Source: Deltaproteobacteria bacterium
GTDB lineage: Bacteria; Desulfobacterota; BSN033; UBA1163
NCBI GenBank assembly: GCA_020059605.1
Contig: JAGVBT010000074.1
Coordinates: forward strand, 1-64,000
Reading direction: 5' to 3'
Length of the DNA stretch: 64,000 bases
Below the pieces are notes generated by a model. The model was not told the DNA's origin, ran no database searches, and saw only the letters and a program-made list of their open reading frames with translations. A program made the translations under genes and the position numbers. Below, one piece after another: positions 9,281 through 18,907 of this stretch. Positions within the stretch are counted from its first letter, which is position 1. Every line of letters starts with the position of its first letter.

Positions 9281-9358
9281 GGGACAGGCTACTTTTTTAA
9301 AACATCCATTCATGCTGCAATTGGGCCACGATCATATAATAAAAAAGGTGCCTGTCCC
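9281..9358. repeat. REP-like inverted repeat, GGGACAGGC type
   Basis: The arms GGGACAGGCTACTTTTTT (9281-9298) and the complement of 9341-9358 match at 16 of 18 positions around a 42-base spacer. It sits exactly in the pilC-pilS gap. A hairpin of this type can act as a weak terminator or mRNA stabiliser. The GGGACAGGC ends resemble intergenic palindromes mobilised by REP-associated tyrosine transposases, but no such gene is in the window. Confidence 0.7.
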
Positions 9359-9372
9359 TATGACGGAGTCCT

Positions 9373-11109
9373 ATGAATTCGAACCCGAGCTTGCCTCCCG
9401 ACACCCGGCCAAAAAGGCTTAACACCGCAAAAGGGCTGATGCTCTGCCGGATCATCATCCTCACCCTGTTGCTTGCCATCGCCCACATCTTTCAGCTCTC
9501 CGAGAAGAAGTACTTCTTCATCTCCATGACCAACTCGTTCTACTATTTCGTCAGCCTCTTTTACCTGGTTACGATTGCCTATGCCTTTCTCCTCCATCGG
9601 GTCAAAGATCTCCGCCGTTTTATCTTCCTCCAGGTGGCGATCGATCATCTCTTCATCGCGGGCCTCATCTACTATACCGGTGGCAAGGACAGTTTTTTCC
9701 CCATCGCCTACGTCTTCACCATCATCGGCGGCAGCATCCTTTTCTATAAGCGGGGGGCCTTCTATTCGGCCTCGTTCTCCACCTTTCTCTACGGCCTGAT
9801 CCTCCTGCTTCAGCTCTATGAATGGATTCGCCCCCCGGGCCAGCCCGCCACGCCCGAACCCAGCCAGGTTTTCTTTTCCCTCATCATCTACCTGGCCGCT
9901 TTTTATATCGTCGCCTTCCTGAGCAGTACGATCTCCGAAGAGTTGAAAAAGAAGAAGAGCGAACTGATTCAAAAAGAGGACGACTATAACCAGCTCGAAA
10001 CCTTCAACCGGAACATCATCCAAAGCCTTGACAGCGGACTGCTCACCATCGATCTCAGCGGGAGGATGAACTTCCTCAACCGGACCGCCGAAAAGATCCT
10101 GAACCGGAGGGAGGAGGATTTAAAAAACGTTTCCATCCATGACTTCTTTCCCGGGATCGCCGGGGTTCTTAAGGATCTCAAGAAGAAGGCCGCCGATCTG
10201 CCTCCGGATTCCCGGCGTTACGAAATTGCCTATTCCAACGAGAGGAGAGGGAAAACCTATCTCGGCTTTTCCATCTCTCCGCTGACCGACCCTGCCGAAT
10301 CTCTGATCGGTTACACCCTCATCTTCCAGGACATCACCCGTTTCAAGGAAATGGAAGAGCAGATGAAGCGGTACGATCGGATGGCGGCCATCGGCTCCCT
10401 GGCCGCGGGGATGGCCCACGAGATTCGAAACCCCCTTGCCTCTCTAAGCGGCTCCATTCAGATGTTGAAATCGGAGCTCTCCCTCGACGAGCATCAGGAA
10501 CATTTAATGGAGATCACGCTCAGGGAGTCGGAAAGGCTCAACGCATTGATCACCGACTTCCTCCTCTTTGCCCACCCCCCCCAGATCCGTCAATCCTCAA
10601 TGGAGATTGGGGAAATTCTCGATGAAACGGTTGAGCTTTTCACCCACTCCCCTGTCTTTCACGAGGACATCCGCATCTGCCGGACTCATCGAAACGGAAA
10701 GGCCGAGGCCATGGTAGACCCCGACCAGATGAGGCAGGTCTTTTGGAACCTTCTGATCAATGCGGCCCAGGCCCTCCCGGACGGCGGCGATATCCGGATT
10801 CAGGTCGAAAAAACAAACGAGGCCTGTAAGGGAAATGCCTCATTCCAATCGCCGGGGAGGGAGATGGATTGGGTGAAGATTGCGATCGCCGATTCCGGAA
10901 ACGGGATCGCACCGAAGGAAAAAGAGAAGATCTTCGAGCCTTTCTACACGACCAAGGAAGGGGGCACTGGATTGGGCCTCTCCATCGTCCATAAAATTGT
11001 TGAAAACCATAATGGAGTCATCAGGGTAGACAGCGATGTCGGGAGAGGAACGGTCTTCACCCTCTTTTTGCCGTCGGGCTCCGCTGTTGGCGAAACCGTT
11101 GAACATTGA
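9373..11109 (+). CDS. pilS: PilS-type sensor histidine kinase
   Basis: Membrane histidine kinase of 578 residues, partner of PilR. About six transmembrane helices occupy residues 15-195, as in PilS. A short coiled linker leads to a PAS domain (about 210-330). The NtrB-type HisKA has the H box AHEIRNPLASL near residue 346. The ATPase domain has N box FWNLLINAAQALPDGG, G1 ADSGNGIA near 507 and GGTGLGLSI. The start is supported by GGAG 4 bases before the ATG. In PilS/PilR systems the kinase senses pilin levels in the membrane. The pilS-pilR gap is only 11 bp, so the two are translated together. Confidence 0.9.
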   Translation: MNSNPSLPPDTRPKRLNTAKGLMLCRIIILTLLLAIAHIFQLSEKKYFFISMTNSFYYFVSLFYLVTIAYAFLLHRVKDLRRFIFLQVAIDHLFIAGLIYYTGGKDSFFPIAYVFTIIGGSILFYKRGAFYSASFSTFLYGLILLLQLYEWIRPPGQPATPEPSQVFFSLIIYLAAFYIVAFLSSTISEELKKKKSELIQKEDDYNQLETFNRNIIQSLDSGLLTIDLSGRMNFLNRTAEKILNRREEDLKNVSIHDFFPGIAGVLKDLKKKAADLPPDSRRYEIAYSNERRGKTYLGFSISPLTDPAESLIGYTLIFQDITRFKEMEEQMKRYDRMAAIGSLAAGMAHEIRNPLASLSGSIQMLKSELSLDEHQEHLMEITLRESERLNALITDFLLFAHPPQIRQSSMEIGEILDETVELFTHSPVFHEDIRICRTHRNGKAEAMVDPDQMRQVFWNLLINAAQALPDGGDIRIQVEKTNEACKGNASFQSPGREMDWVKIAIADSGNGIAPKEKEKIFEPFYTTKEGGTGLGLSIVHKIVENHNGVIRVDSDVGRGTVFTLFLPSGSAVGETVEH

Positions 11110-11120
11110 GGAAAAAGAAG

Positions 11121-12512
11121 ATGGGAAAGGATCACTTATTGGTCGCTGATGATCAAAGGAGCATGAGGGAGTTTTTGGACATCATGCTCAAGAAAGAGGG
11201 CTACAGGGTCACCCTCGCCTCCAACGGCGAGGAGGTCTTCAGGCTGCTTGAAAAGGACCTCTTTGACCTGGCCCTTTTGGACATTCGCATGCCCAGGCAG
11301 GACGGCATCTCGGCCCTGAAAAGGATTAAAACGGTCTCTCCCGAAACGATTGTGATCATGATGACGGCCTATGCCTCCGCCGATACCGCCATCAAAGCCA
11401 TGAAGGAAGGGGCCTACGATTACATTACGAAACCCTTTAAGATCGACGAAATCAAACTGATCATCCAGAATGCCCTCGAGAAGCGACACCTCCGTGAGGA
11501 GAATCTCCTGCTCAAGCAGGTGGTCAGAGAACGGTATCATTTCGGAAACATCATCGGCCAAAGCCCGAAGATGCTGGAGCTCTATGACTTCCTGGAGAAG
11601 GTCGCCCCCACCAAAACCAATATCCTGATTACGGGGGAGAGCGGAACCGGAAAGGAGCTGGTCGCCAAGGCGATTCACTACAACAGCCCGCGCAGGGACA
11701 AACCTTTTGTCACCTTAAACTGTGGAGCCATTCCCGAATCCCTGATCGAAAGCGAACTTTTCGGCCACATGAGGGGAGCCTTCACCGACGCCATTGCGAC
11801 CAAAAAAGGCCTCTTCGAAGTGGCCGACGAGGGAACCCTCTTCCTCGATGAGATCAGCGAGATTCCCCTGATGATGCAGGTCAAACTGCTCCGTGTCCTG
11901 CAGGACAGGGAGTTCAAGCGGGTGGGAGGAACCGAAGACATCCGGGTCGACGTCCGGATCATCTCGGCGACGAACAAAGACCTGGAGGAAGCCGTCAGGG
12001 AAAAACAGTTTCGGGAAGATCTCTTCTACCGGCTCAATGTCATCCAGATCAGGCTTGCCTCCCTGCGGGAACGGAAGGAGGACATTCCTCTCCTGGCCGA
12101 CCATTTTTTGAAGAAATACTCGGAAGAGCTGGGCAAACCGATTTCCGGGATCTCTCCTGAAGCCCTCCGGATCCTGGTCCAGTATGACCACCCTGGAAAC
12201 GTGAGGGAGCTCCAGAACATTATCGAAAGGGCGGTCGCCCTCGAAACCTCCAGTGAGTTATCCTCCCACAATCTCAGCTCTTATCTTGAAGAACAGCTTC
12301 CTTTCAGAAAGAGGCCCATCGATCTGGAAATCCCGACCGAGGGGATCAGCCTTGAAAAGGTTGTGGAGGATGTGGAAAGGACTCTTTTGATCAAGGCCCT
12401 TGATCGAACAAAAGGGATTAAAAAAAAGGCGGCGGAATTACTGCATATCAATTTCCGGTCCATGCGCTACCGGCTGGAAAAATACGGCCTGAACCATACC
12501 GACGAATCATAA
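11121..12512 (+). CDS. pilR: sigma-54-dependent response regulator PilR
   Basis: NtrC-family activator of 463 residues. The receiver (about 1-120) has its phospho-Asp near residue 54 (LALLDIRMP). The AAA+ domain has Walker A GESGTGKE near 172, the sigma-54 contact loop as GAFTDA (instead of the commoner GAFTGA) near 219, and Walker B GTLFLDEI. The C-terminal Fis-type helix-turn-helix is seen in KKKAAELLHINFRSMRYRL. GAGG precedes the ATG at 11121; a TTG 15 bases earlier in frame overlaps pilS and is less likely. It should activate the -24/-12 promoter at 5016 and probably a pilin gene elsewhere. Its 3' end overlaps the convergent mutL end by 6 bp. Confidence 0.9.
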   Translation: MGKDHLLVADDQRSMREFLDIMLKKEGYRVTLASNGEEVFRLLEKDLFDLALLDIRMPRQDGISALKRIKTVSPETIVIMMTAYASADTAIKAMKEGAYDYITKPFKIDEIKLIIQNALEKRHLREENLLLKQVVRERYHFGNIIGQSPKMLELYDFLEKVAPTKTNILITGESGTGKELVAKAIHYNSPRRDKPFVTLNCGAIPESLIESELFGHMRGAFTDAIATKKGLFEVADEGTLFLDEISEIPLMMQVKLLRVLQDREFKRVGGTEDIRVDVRIISATNKDLEEAVREKQFREDLFYRLNVIQIRLASLRERKEDIPLLADHFLKKYSEELGKPISGISPEALRILVQYDHPGNVRELQNIIERAVALETSSELSSHNLSSYLEEQLPFRKRPIDLEIPTEGISLEKVVEDVERTLLIKALDRTKGIKKKAAELLHINFRSMRYRLEKYGLNHTDES

Positions 12513-14264
12513 CCCCCCCCGGTTCCGCTTGAACTGCCTGTTCATTTCCTCAAGAGAAAAAAGAAAGAAGATGGGGCGGCCGTGCGGGCAGGTCGTCGAA
12601 GGGTTGAAGGGCGACAGATTCCCGATCAGTTCCTCCATCTCCTCCCTTCTTAACGGGAAATTGGCCCGGATGGCCGAATGGCAGGCCAGGGAAACCAGAA
12701 GGGCATGGAGCGGCGCCGATCCCTCCCCTCCCTTTTTTAAAAAAGAGAGCTCTTCGAGCATCGTTCTCACTCTCTCCCCGGCCTCCTTTGCCTCGACATA
12801 GGAGGGGATGGAACGAATGGCATAAAGCCTCTCCCCCACCGACTCGATTTCAAACCCGATGGCCTCAAAATCTTTTCCGGCCGAATCGAGAAGAAGCGAC
12901 TCCTCGGCCGACAATTCGACGAGAACGGGAAGAAGCAACCTTTCTGTCATGAGGGACCGTTCCTCAAACTCTTTTTTCAATTTCTCAAACCGAACCCTTT
13001 CATGGGCGGCATGTTGGTCAATGAAGATGAGATGTCCCTCCGCTTCACAGAGGATATACGTTCCCCAGAGCTGGCCGACAATGCGGTACCCCCCCCGCTT
13101 CTCCGTCTCCCATCCGGGCCCTTCCCTCTCTCCCGCCTTCGGGGGGAGAACCTGCGCTCCCCGGCCTTTCATATAGGGTTTCCATGAATTTGGGAAAGAA
13201 AAAGAGGCTTGCGGTTCCCCGTCCCGGGTCTCCCCCTCCCTTTTTTCCGGGAAGATCCGTTCTGCAGGTTGAGGAACCTCTTCCAGGGCCCTTCGGATCG
13301 AAGCCGATACGGCCTGATAGACCCTCTCGGGTTCCTTAAATTTGACCTCCGCCTTGGCGGGATGAACATTTACATCAACATCGGAGGGTGAAAGGGCGAC
13401 GAACAAAATGGAAACCGGGTATCTGACGGCGGGAAGGATATGCCGGTAAGCTTCCAGGACGGCCCGGTAAATGATCCGATCCCTCACATATCTGTGGTTG
13501 ACGTAAAGGGAGATCCCGTCTCCTGTTCCCTTCGAAAAGGGAGGAAGGCTCGTGAAACCGTCAATCCGAATCCGGTCTTCCTCATGCCGGATGGGCCGGA
13601 GATGATCACAACTCTCTCTTCCCAGAACCCCTTCGATCCGGACCAGGGAAGACTCCGTTTTCAGCAATTCCTGCAACCGTCGCCCATCATGAATCAACTT
13701 GAACGTAATCGAGGGATGGGCAAGCGCGACCCTGAGAAAGTGGTGGAGGACAACCCGGAGTTCCGCCCGGATCGATTTTAAAAATTTTCTCCGCACCGGG
13801 AGATTGTAGAAGAGATGATGGACTTCCACCTCTGTCCCGACCGGACAGCCGATCTCTGAGACGCTTTTGATCTCCCCTCCTTCGGAGACGGCTTGTGTTC
13901 CGCTGACCGAATGCGGAGGCCGGGTCTTGAGAACCATCCGTGAAACGGAGGCGATGCTGGGCAGCGCCTCTCCCCTGAATCCCAATGTTTCAACGGCATA
14001 AAGGTCTTCGGCCCTGCGTATCTTGCTGGTGGCAAATCGCCGGAGGGAAAGCGGAACATCTTCCGACACCATTCCCTCCCCGTTATCGACCACCCGGATG
14101 AGGCGGAGTCCTCCCGATTCGAGCTCCACCACAATCTCCGAGGCCCCGGCATCGATCGCATTCTCCATCAACTCTTTCACAACGGAAGCCGGCCTTTCAA
14201 CAACCTCGCCGGCGGCGATCTTCTGGGCAATGCCCTCCGATAACACCTGGATTTTCCCTTTCAT
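12507..14264 (-). CDS. mutL: DNA mismatch repair protein MutL
   Basis: MutL homologue of 585 residues. The N-terminal GHKL ATPase has ELMENAIDAG, VVDNGEGM and TLGFRGEAL. The C-terminal domain holds the endonuclease motif DQHAAHERVRFE and CPHGRP near the end, so this MutL should nick DNA itself, unlike E. coli MutL. I start at the ATG at 14264, 22 bases after the accA stop, where MKGKIQVLSEGIAQKIAAGE aligns with the usual N-terminus; an in-frame ATG at 14336 inside accA is less likely. No strong ribosome site is seen. Runs of eight C occur at 13089-13096 and 12513-12520. It is the third gene of a dnaE-accA-mutL operon. Confidence 0.95.
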   Translation of the reverse strand: MKGKIQVLSEGIAQKIAAGEVVERPASVVKELMENAIDAGASEIVVELESGGLRLIRVVDNGEGMVSEDVPLSLRRFATSKIRRAEDLYAVETLGFRGEALPSIASVSRMVLKTRPPHSVSGTQAVSEGGEIKSVSEIGCPVGTEVEVHHLFYNLPVRRKFLKSIRAELRVVLHHFLRVALAHPSITFKLIHDGRRLQELLKTESSLVRIEGVLGRESCDHLRPIRHEEDRIRIDGFTSLPPFSKGTGDGISLYVNHRYVRDRIIYRAVLEAYRHILPAVRYPVSILFVALSPSDVDVNVHPAKAEVKFKEPERVYQAVSASIRRALEEVPQPAERIFPEKREGETRDGEPQASFSFPNSWKPYMKGRGAQVLPPKAGEREGPGWETEKRGGYRIVGQLWGTYILCEAEGHLIFIDQHAAHERVRFEKLKKEFEERSLMTERLLLPVLVELSAEESLLLDSAGKDFEAIGFEIESVGERLYAIRSIPSYVEAKEAGERVRTMLEELSFLKKGGEGSAPLHALLVSLACHSAIRANFPLRREEMEELIGNLSPFNPSTTCPHGRPIFFLFSLEEMNRQFKRNRGGL

Positions 14265-14286
14265 CACAGGTTCGGCGTTCAATCCT

Positions 14287-15258
14287 CTATTTTCCTCGTT
14301 CTTCAAGAAAAGTTCCCATCTTCCTGAATTTTTCATAACGATCCGTCAACAGGGAATTCACGTCCATCTTTTCCAGTTCCGCCAGGTGACGCTCCAACAC
14401 CTCTTTCAAACGGTAGGCCATCCCCAACGGATCTCGGTGGGCGCCGCCCAGGGGCTCCTCGACCACCTCATCGGTCACGCCCAATCCGAACAGGTCACGG
14501 GCCGTCAATTTGAGGGAATCGGCGGCCAGGGCCTTGCCCTTTTCGCCATCCTTCCAGAGGATCGCCGCGCATCCTTCCGGAGAGATGACCGAATAGATCG
14601 AATACTCCAGCATGAGCACCCGGTTTCCTACTCCGATCGCCAGAGCGCCCCCGCTTCCTCCTTCCCCAATGACGACGGTGAGGACCGGTATCCGGAGCAT
14701 TGCCATCATTCTGAGATTCCTGGCAATGGCCTCCGCCTGCCCCCGCTCTTCCGCTCCGACCCCGGGAAAAGCGCCCGGGGTGTCGATCATCGTGATGAGG
14801 GGTTTTTTAAATACCTCGGCCATTTTCATCAACCTCAAGGCCTTCCGGTATCCCTCCGGGTGAGGCATTCCGAAATTACGGTATGCCATCTCTTTCATAT
14901 CGGCTCCCTTCTGGTGAGCCAGCAAGACGACCGTTCTTTGATCCAGCCGGGCCACTCCTCCGATCATGGCCGGGTCATCCCCATAAAGTCGGTCTCCGTG
15001 AAGTTCGATAAAATCTTTGAAGATCGATTGAATATAATAGGAGGCTTTAGGCCGGTCGATATGACGGGCCAGTTGCGTGATTTGCCACCCGTTCAGGCCT
15101 GCAAAGATTTCTCTTCGCAACCGGAGAAGTTTCTCTTCCAGGCTCCTGATCTGCCCGTCGAAATGAAGCTGCTTCCCTTTTGAAAACCTCTTTAAACGTT
15201 CGATCTCGTTTTCCAGTTCAATCAGTGGTTTCTCAAAATCGAGATAATGTTTGACCAT
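14287..15258 (-). CDS. accA: acetyl-CoA carboxylase carboxyltransferase subunit alpha
   Basis: Alpha subunit of the carboxyltransferase that transfers CO2 from biotin to acetyl-CoA to make malonyl-CoA, the first step of fatty acid synthesis. At 323 residues it has the expected length. The N-terminus (YLDFEKPLIELENEIERL) and the crotonase-like core (HQKGADMKEMAYRNFGMPHP, DTPGAFPGVGAEERGQAEAI, GEGGSGGALAIG) are typical. It begins 3 bp after the dnaE stop, so the two are almost certainly co-translated. The accD and biotin carboxylase genes are not in this window. Confidence 0.96.
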   Translation of the reverse strand: MVKHYLDFEKPLIELENEIERLKRFSKGKQLHFDGQIRSLEEKLLRLRREIFAGLNGWQITQLARHIDRPKASYYIQSIFKDFIELHGDRLYGDDPAMIGGVARLDQRTVVLLAHQKGADMKEMAYRNFGMPHPEGYRKALRLMKMAEVFKKPLITMIDTPGAFPGVGAEERGQAEAIARNLRMMAMLRIPVLTVVIGEGGSGGALAIGVGNRVLMLEYSIYSVISPEGCAAILWKDGEKGKALAADSLKLTARDLFGLGVTDEVVEEPLGGAHRDPLGMAYRLKEVLERHLAELEKMDVNSLLTDRYEKFRKMGTFLEERGK

Positions 15259-15261
15259 CTT

Positions 15262-18200
15262 CTAACTCCATTCCATGGAGAGGTCCGGAGAAGAGAACAG
15301 CCTTCTGATGCGGCTCCGGAAACCGGGAGAGGGATCCACCCGGTACTCATCGGAAAAAGCGATGACGGTCTCCCGGTGGTTCCCATTCGTAATATGAAGG
15401 AAAACCCGGCAGGCCCCCTTGTGTGCAAGGATCGCTTCTTTCAGTTCAACCAGGCCCGGAGGCGTTAAAGAAGCGTGAGGAACCTTCAAATGAAAGGCCC
15501 TCAGAGGTGAGCCGGCCAATCCCGAAAGGGATTTCACCTCCATGGCCTTGATCTTGATGCGGTCCTCGGAAAGATCGAGGGCGCCGCGAATCAGGAGGGG
15601 CTCTCCTCCCCGGACATCCTTCTGGGCGTTCTTAAACACCTCCGGGAAAAGAATGACCTCTACGAATCCTTTCATGTCCTCGAGGTTCAAAAAAGCCATA
15701 CGGTCCCCCTTTTTAGTGACGATCTCCTTCAGACTGTTGACCAGGCCGCAGACCTTCACCTCCTGACCGTTCCGGAGGTGGGGCAGGGCCGCGGTGTCTT
15801 CATCCGTATGTCTCCTGATCTCCTCCTGATACGCGGACAGGGGGTGGCGGGAGATATAAAAGCCGATCGTCTCCTTTTCAAAGAGGATCAGCTGGTTTTC
15901 GGGAAACTCTTCGATCTCAGGGTAGGTCTCCCCTTTCTCGGACAGAGCCGTATCCCACATACTCATCTGCGTCGTATCCCTTTTCCGCTGGGCCCCCTGC
16001 GACCGCTCCAGAAGTTCTTCCAGGACGGCCAGCATCGCGGACCGGCGGACTCCCGAGAAATCGAACGCCCCGCATTTGATCAGACTCTCGATCACCCGGC
16101 GGTTCACCTTTCTCAAATCAACCCTCCGGCAGAAATCGCGAAGCGATTCGAATATCCCCTTTTCCTCTTTCTCTCTGAGGATCGCTTCAATGGCGGCATC
16201 CCCGACATTCTTGACCGCGGCCAATCCGAACCGGATTTGATTTCCGGCAACCGTGAAATCTCTCTGGCTTTCATTGATGTCCGGAGGCAGGATGGGGATC
16301 GACAGGTCGCGGCACTCGGCGATATACCGCATCATCTTGTCGGCATTTTGCATCTCGCTGGTCAGCAGGGCAGCCATAAATTCGATCGGATAGCGGGTTT
16401 TCAAATAGGCGGTCTGGTAGGCGATGAGGGCGTAAGCCGCACTGTGTGATTTATTGAATCCATAGCGGCCGAAGGTTTCCATCTGTTCAAAGATCTTTTC
16501 AGCCTTTTTCGGAGAGATCCGGTTCTTTTTCGATCCTTCCAGAAACTTCTCTTTCTGTCTTTCCATTTCCACTGGATCCTTCTTGGCCATCGCCCTCCGC
16601 AGGTTATCCGCATCTTCAAGCGTAAAACTGGCCAGGGCGCTCGCAATCCGCATCACCTGCTCCTGGTAGACGATGACCCCGTAGGTGTCCTTCAGAATCG
16701 CTTCAAGGGCTGGGACTTCATAGGAGATGGCCACCTTACCGTGCCTCCGCTTGACAAATTCCTCGACCATTCCGCTGTCAAGAGGGCCCGGACGGTAGAG
16801 GGCCACCAGGGCGATAATATCCTTGAAACTCTCCGGTTTGAGCTTGACCAGGAGGTCTCTCATTCCCGAACTTTCCAGCTGGAAGACGCCGAGATTCGAG
16901 CCGGCGCTGAGGGAGCCAAAAACCTCCGGATCGTCAAGGGGAATTTCAAAGAGTTCGATCTTTCTTCCCCGGTTCCTCTCAATGAGCCGAACCGTGTGGT
17001 TTACCATCGTCAGGGTCTTGAGCCCTAAGAAATCGAACTTGACCAGTCCGATGGCCTCCACCTCCTTCATCGCATATTGAGTGACCACCTCGCCGTCCTG
17101 GCCGCGGTAGAGGGGAAGGTAATCCGTCAGCGGCCGGTTCGCAATCACCACTCCTGCCGCATGGGTCGAGGCATGGCGCGTTAGGCCTTCAAGGGATCGG
17201 GCCACCTTGAAGAGAGCGGCGACGGTCGTATTTTTCTGAATCATCTCCTTCAATTGAGGTTCTTTTTCGGAGGCCTCTTCGAGACTGATATTCGGACCGC
17301 CGGGAATAAGTTTGGCGATCCGGTCCACCTCGGCATAAGGGATTCCCATGACCCGGCCCACGTCCCGCAATACCGCCCTCGCCTGCATCTTCCCGAAGGT
17401 GATGATCTGGGCGACATTTTCCTTGCCGTATTTTTCCATCACATAGCGAATGACTTCGTCCCTTCCATCCATACAGAAATCGACATCCACATCCGGCATG
17501 CTGTTCTTGCGTCCCGGATTCAAAAATCTTTCAAAAATGAGGTCGTATTCGATCGGATCGAGATCCGTAATGCTGAGCGTATAGGCGACCAGGCTTCCGG
17601 CCACCGATCCTCTTCCCGGCCCGACCGGGATCCCTTGCTGCTTGGCGTAATGGATGAAATCCGCCACGATTAAAAAATATCCCGGGTATCCCATGGACTT
17701 GATGATGTTGAGCTCTTCTTCCAACCGGGCGCGGTATCTCGAGGCCCGCTCCTGGAAATGCTCCGTATCCCGATAGGGAAGGAGCCTTCTTTCCAATCCC
17801 TCCCTTGCAAGCCGTTCAAGATGGCTGTCGGGCGACTCTCCGGAAGGGACGACGATCCGCGGGATGTGCTTCTCGTCAAACTTCAAGTCCAGGTTGCATC
17901 TCTCCGCGATCTCCATCGTGTGGGCAATCGCCTCCGGCGTATTCCTGAAGAGGTCCATCATCTCCTCGGGGGACCTGAAATAGAACTCATCCGAAGAAAA
18001 TCTCATCCGTTCGCTATCGCTGAGCGTCTTGCCGGTCTGGATGCATAGAAGGACTTCGTGGGCCCGGGCGTCTTCCCGGTGAAGATAGTGGCAATCATTG
18101 GTCGCCGTTACGGGGAGAAAAAGCTCGTGGCCGACCTCGAGGAGCCGCTCATTGACCAGGGGCTGTTTTTCAACCCCGTTGTTCATGAGTTCGATGAAAA

Positions 18201-18720
18201 ACCGCCGGTCATCAAAGATAGTCCGATATTCCTCCGCCGCTTGAAGGGCTTTCTTCATCTCCCCCCGGCCGACCAGGGAGGCGACCTCTCCCTTCAGGCA
18301 GCCGCTGAGGCAGATCAACCCTTCCTGGTATTTCATCAGAAGTTCTTTATCCACCCTCGGCTTATAGTAAAATCCCTCGAGATACGCGAGGCTGACCAAT
18401 TTGACGAGGTTGAAGTAGCCCGTCCGGTTTTTGATCAGAAGGGTCAGATGAAAAGTCCCCTCCGTCCCTTCCCCCGTCTTCTTCTCAAACCGACTTCCAG
18501 GAGCCACATACACCTCGCATCCCAGAATCGGCTTGATCCCATGCTTGATGGCCGATTGATAGAACTCGATGGCCCCGAACATATTTCCGTGATCGGTTAG
18601 CGCCAGCGCATTCATCCGGTATTGCTTCGCTAAATCGAAGGCCTCGTCAAACCGGATGGCGCCATCCAGCAGGCTGTACTGGCTGTGGAGATGGAGATGG
18701 ATAAAATCAATAGGAGACAT
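15262..18720 (-). CDS. dnaE: DNA polymerase III subunit alpha
   Basis: Replicative polymerase catalytic subunit of 1152 residues, normal for DnaE1. The N-terminal PHP domain starts FIHLHLHSQYSLLDGAI. The palm holds the catalytic acidic motif PDVDVDFCMDGRDE near 395. A helix-hairpin-helix region is followed by a C-terminal OB-fold (VCGLVNSLKEIVTKKGDRMA near 985). It ends 3 bp before accA. AGGAGA precedes the ATG. It is the first gene of the dnaE-accA-mutL unit. Confidence 0.97.
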   Translation of the reverse strand: MSPIDFIHLHLHSQYSLLDGAIRFDEAFDLAKQYRMNALALTDHGNMFGAIEFYQSAIKHGIKPILGCEVYVAPGSRFEKKTGEGTEGTFHLTLLIKNRTGYFNLVKLVSLAYLEGFYYKPRVDKELLMKYQEGLICLSGCLKGEVASLVGRGEMKKALQAAEEYRTIFDDRRFFIELMNNGVEKQPLVNERLLEVGHELFLPVTATNDCHYLHREDARAHEVLLCIQTGKTLSDSERMRFSSDEFYFRSPEEMMDLFRNTPEAIAHTMEIAERCNLDLKFDEKHIPRIVVPSGESPDSHLERLAREGLERRLLPYRDTEHFQERASRYRARLEEELNIIKSMGYPGYFLIVADFIHYAKQQGIPVGPGRGSVAGSLVAYTLSITDLDPIEYDLIFERFLNPGRKNSMPDVDVDFCMDGRDEVIRYVMEKYGKENVAQIITFGKMQARAVLRDVGRVMGIPYAEVDRIAKLIPGGPNISLEEASEKEPQLKEMIQKNTTVAALFKVARSLEGLTRHASTHAAGVVIANRPLTDYLPLYRGQDGEVVTQYAMKEVEAIGLVKFDFLGLKTLTMVNHTVRLIERNRGRKIELFEIPLDDPEVFGSLSAGSNLGVFQLESSGMRDLLVKLKPESFKDIIALVALYRPGPLDSGMVEEFVKRRHGKVAISYEVPALEAILKDTYGVIVYQEQVMRIASALASFTLEDADNLRRAMAKKDPVEMERQKEKFLEGSKKNRISPKKAEKIFEQMETFGRYGFNKSHSAAYALIAYQTAYLKTRYPIEFMAALLTSEMQNADKMMRYIAECRDLSIPILPPDINESQRDFTVAGNQIRFGLAAVKNVGDAAIEAILREKEEKGIFESLRDFCRRVDLRKVNRRVIESLIKCGAFDFSGVRRSAMLAVLEELLERSQGAQRKRDTTQMSMWDTALSEKGETYPEIEEFPENQLILFEKETIGFYISRHPLSAYQEEIRRHTDEDTAALPHLRNGQEVKVCGLVNSLKEIVTKKGDRMAFLNLEDMKGFVEVILFPEVFKNAQKDVRGGEPLLIRGALDLSEDRIKIKAMEVKSLSGLAGSPLRAFHLKVPHASLTPPGLVELKEAILAHKGACRVFLHITNGNHRETVIAFSDEYRVDPSPGFRSRIRRLFSSPDLSMEWS

Positions 18721-18905
18721 ATTTCTCCTAAATCCGAAATTCGAATATCGAATATCGAAACAAATTCGAATGTTTAAAACTCAAAGCTTATAAACCCCGA
18801 TTGGTTTCAAACATATAAACTTTGGTCATTTCCACCCAAGGCGGATCCGCTTTTGGCGGATGAGATTGTTTCGAATTTCGTGCTTCGGATTTCGATATTT
18901 CTTCA
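18721..18905. repeat. large imperfect intergenic palindrome, ATTCGAA family
   Basis: The gap between dnaE and guaA is filled by an AT-rich imperfect palindrome. The left arm is made of ATTCGAA/ATATCGAA words and the right arm has their complements (TTTCGAATTTCG, TTTCGATA). A centre contains TTTGGTCATT (18821-18830) and a small hairpin of GGCGGATCCGCTTTTGGCGG type. The same centre word occurs in the gaps at 47128-47137 and 62606-62615. Confidence 0.7.
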
Positions 18906-18907
18906 GT

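Noticed and set aside
9358-10023. 221-codon minus-strand open frame
   Set aside because: Antisense to pilS membrane helices; the Glu/Asp-rich translation is the mirror of hydrophobic codons.
14023-15183. 386-codon plus-strand open frame
   Set aside because: Antisense to accA and mutL, both of which have full motifs. A codon-bias shadow.
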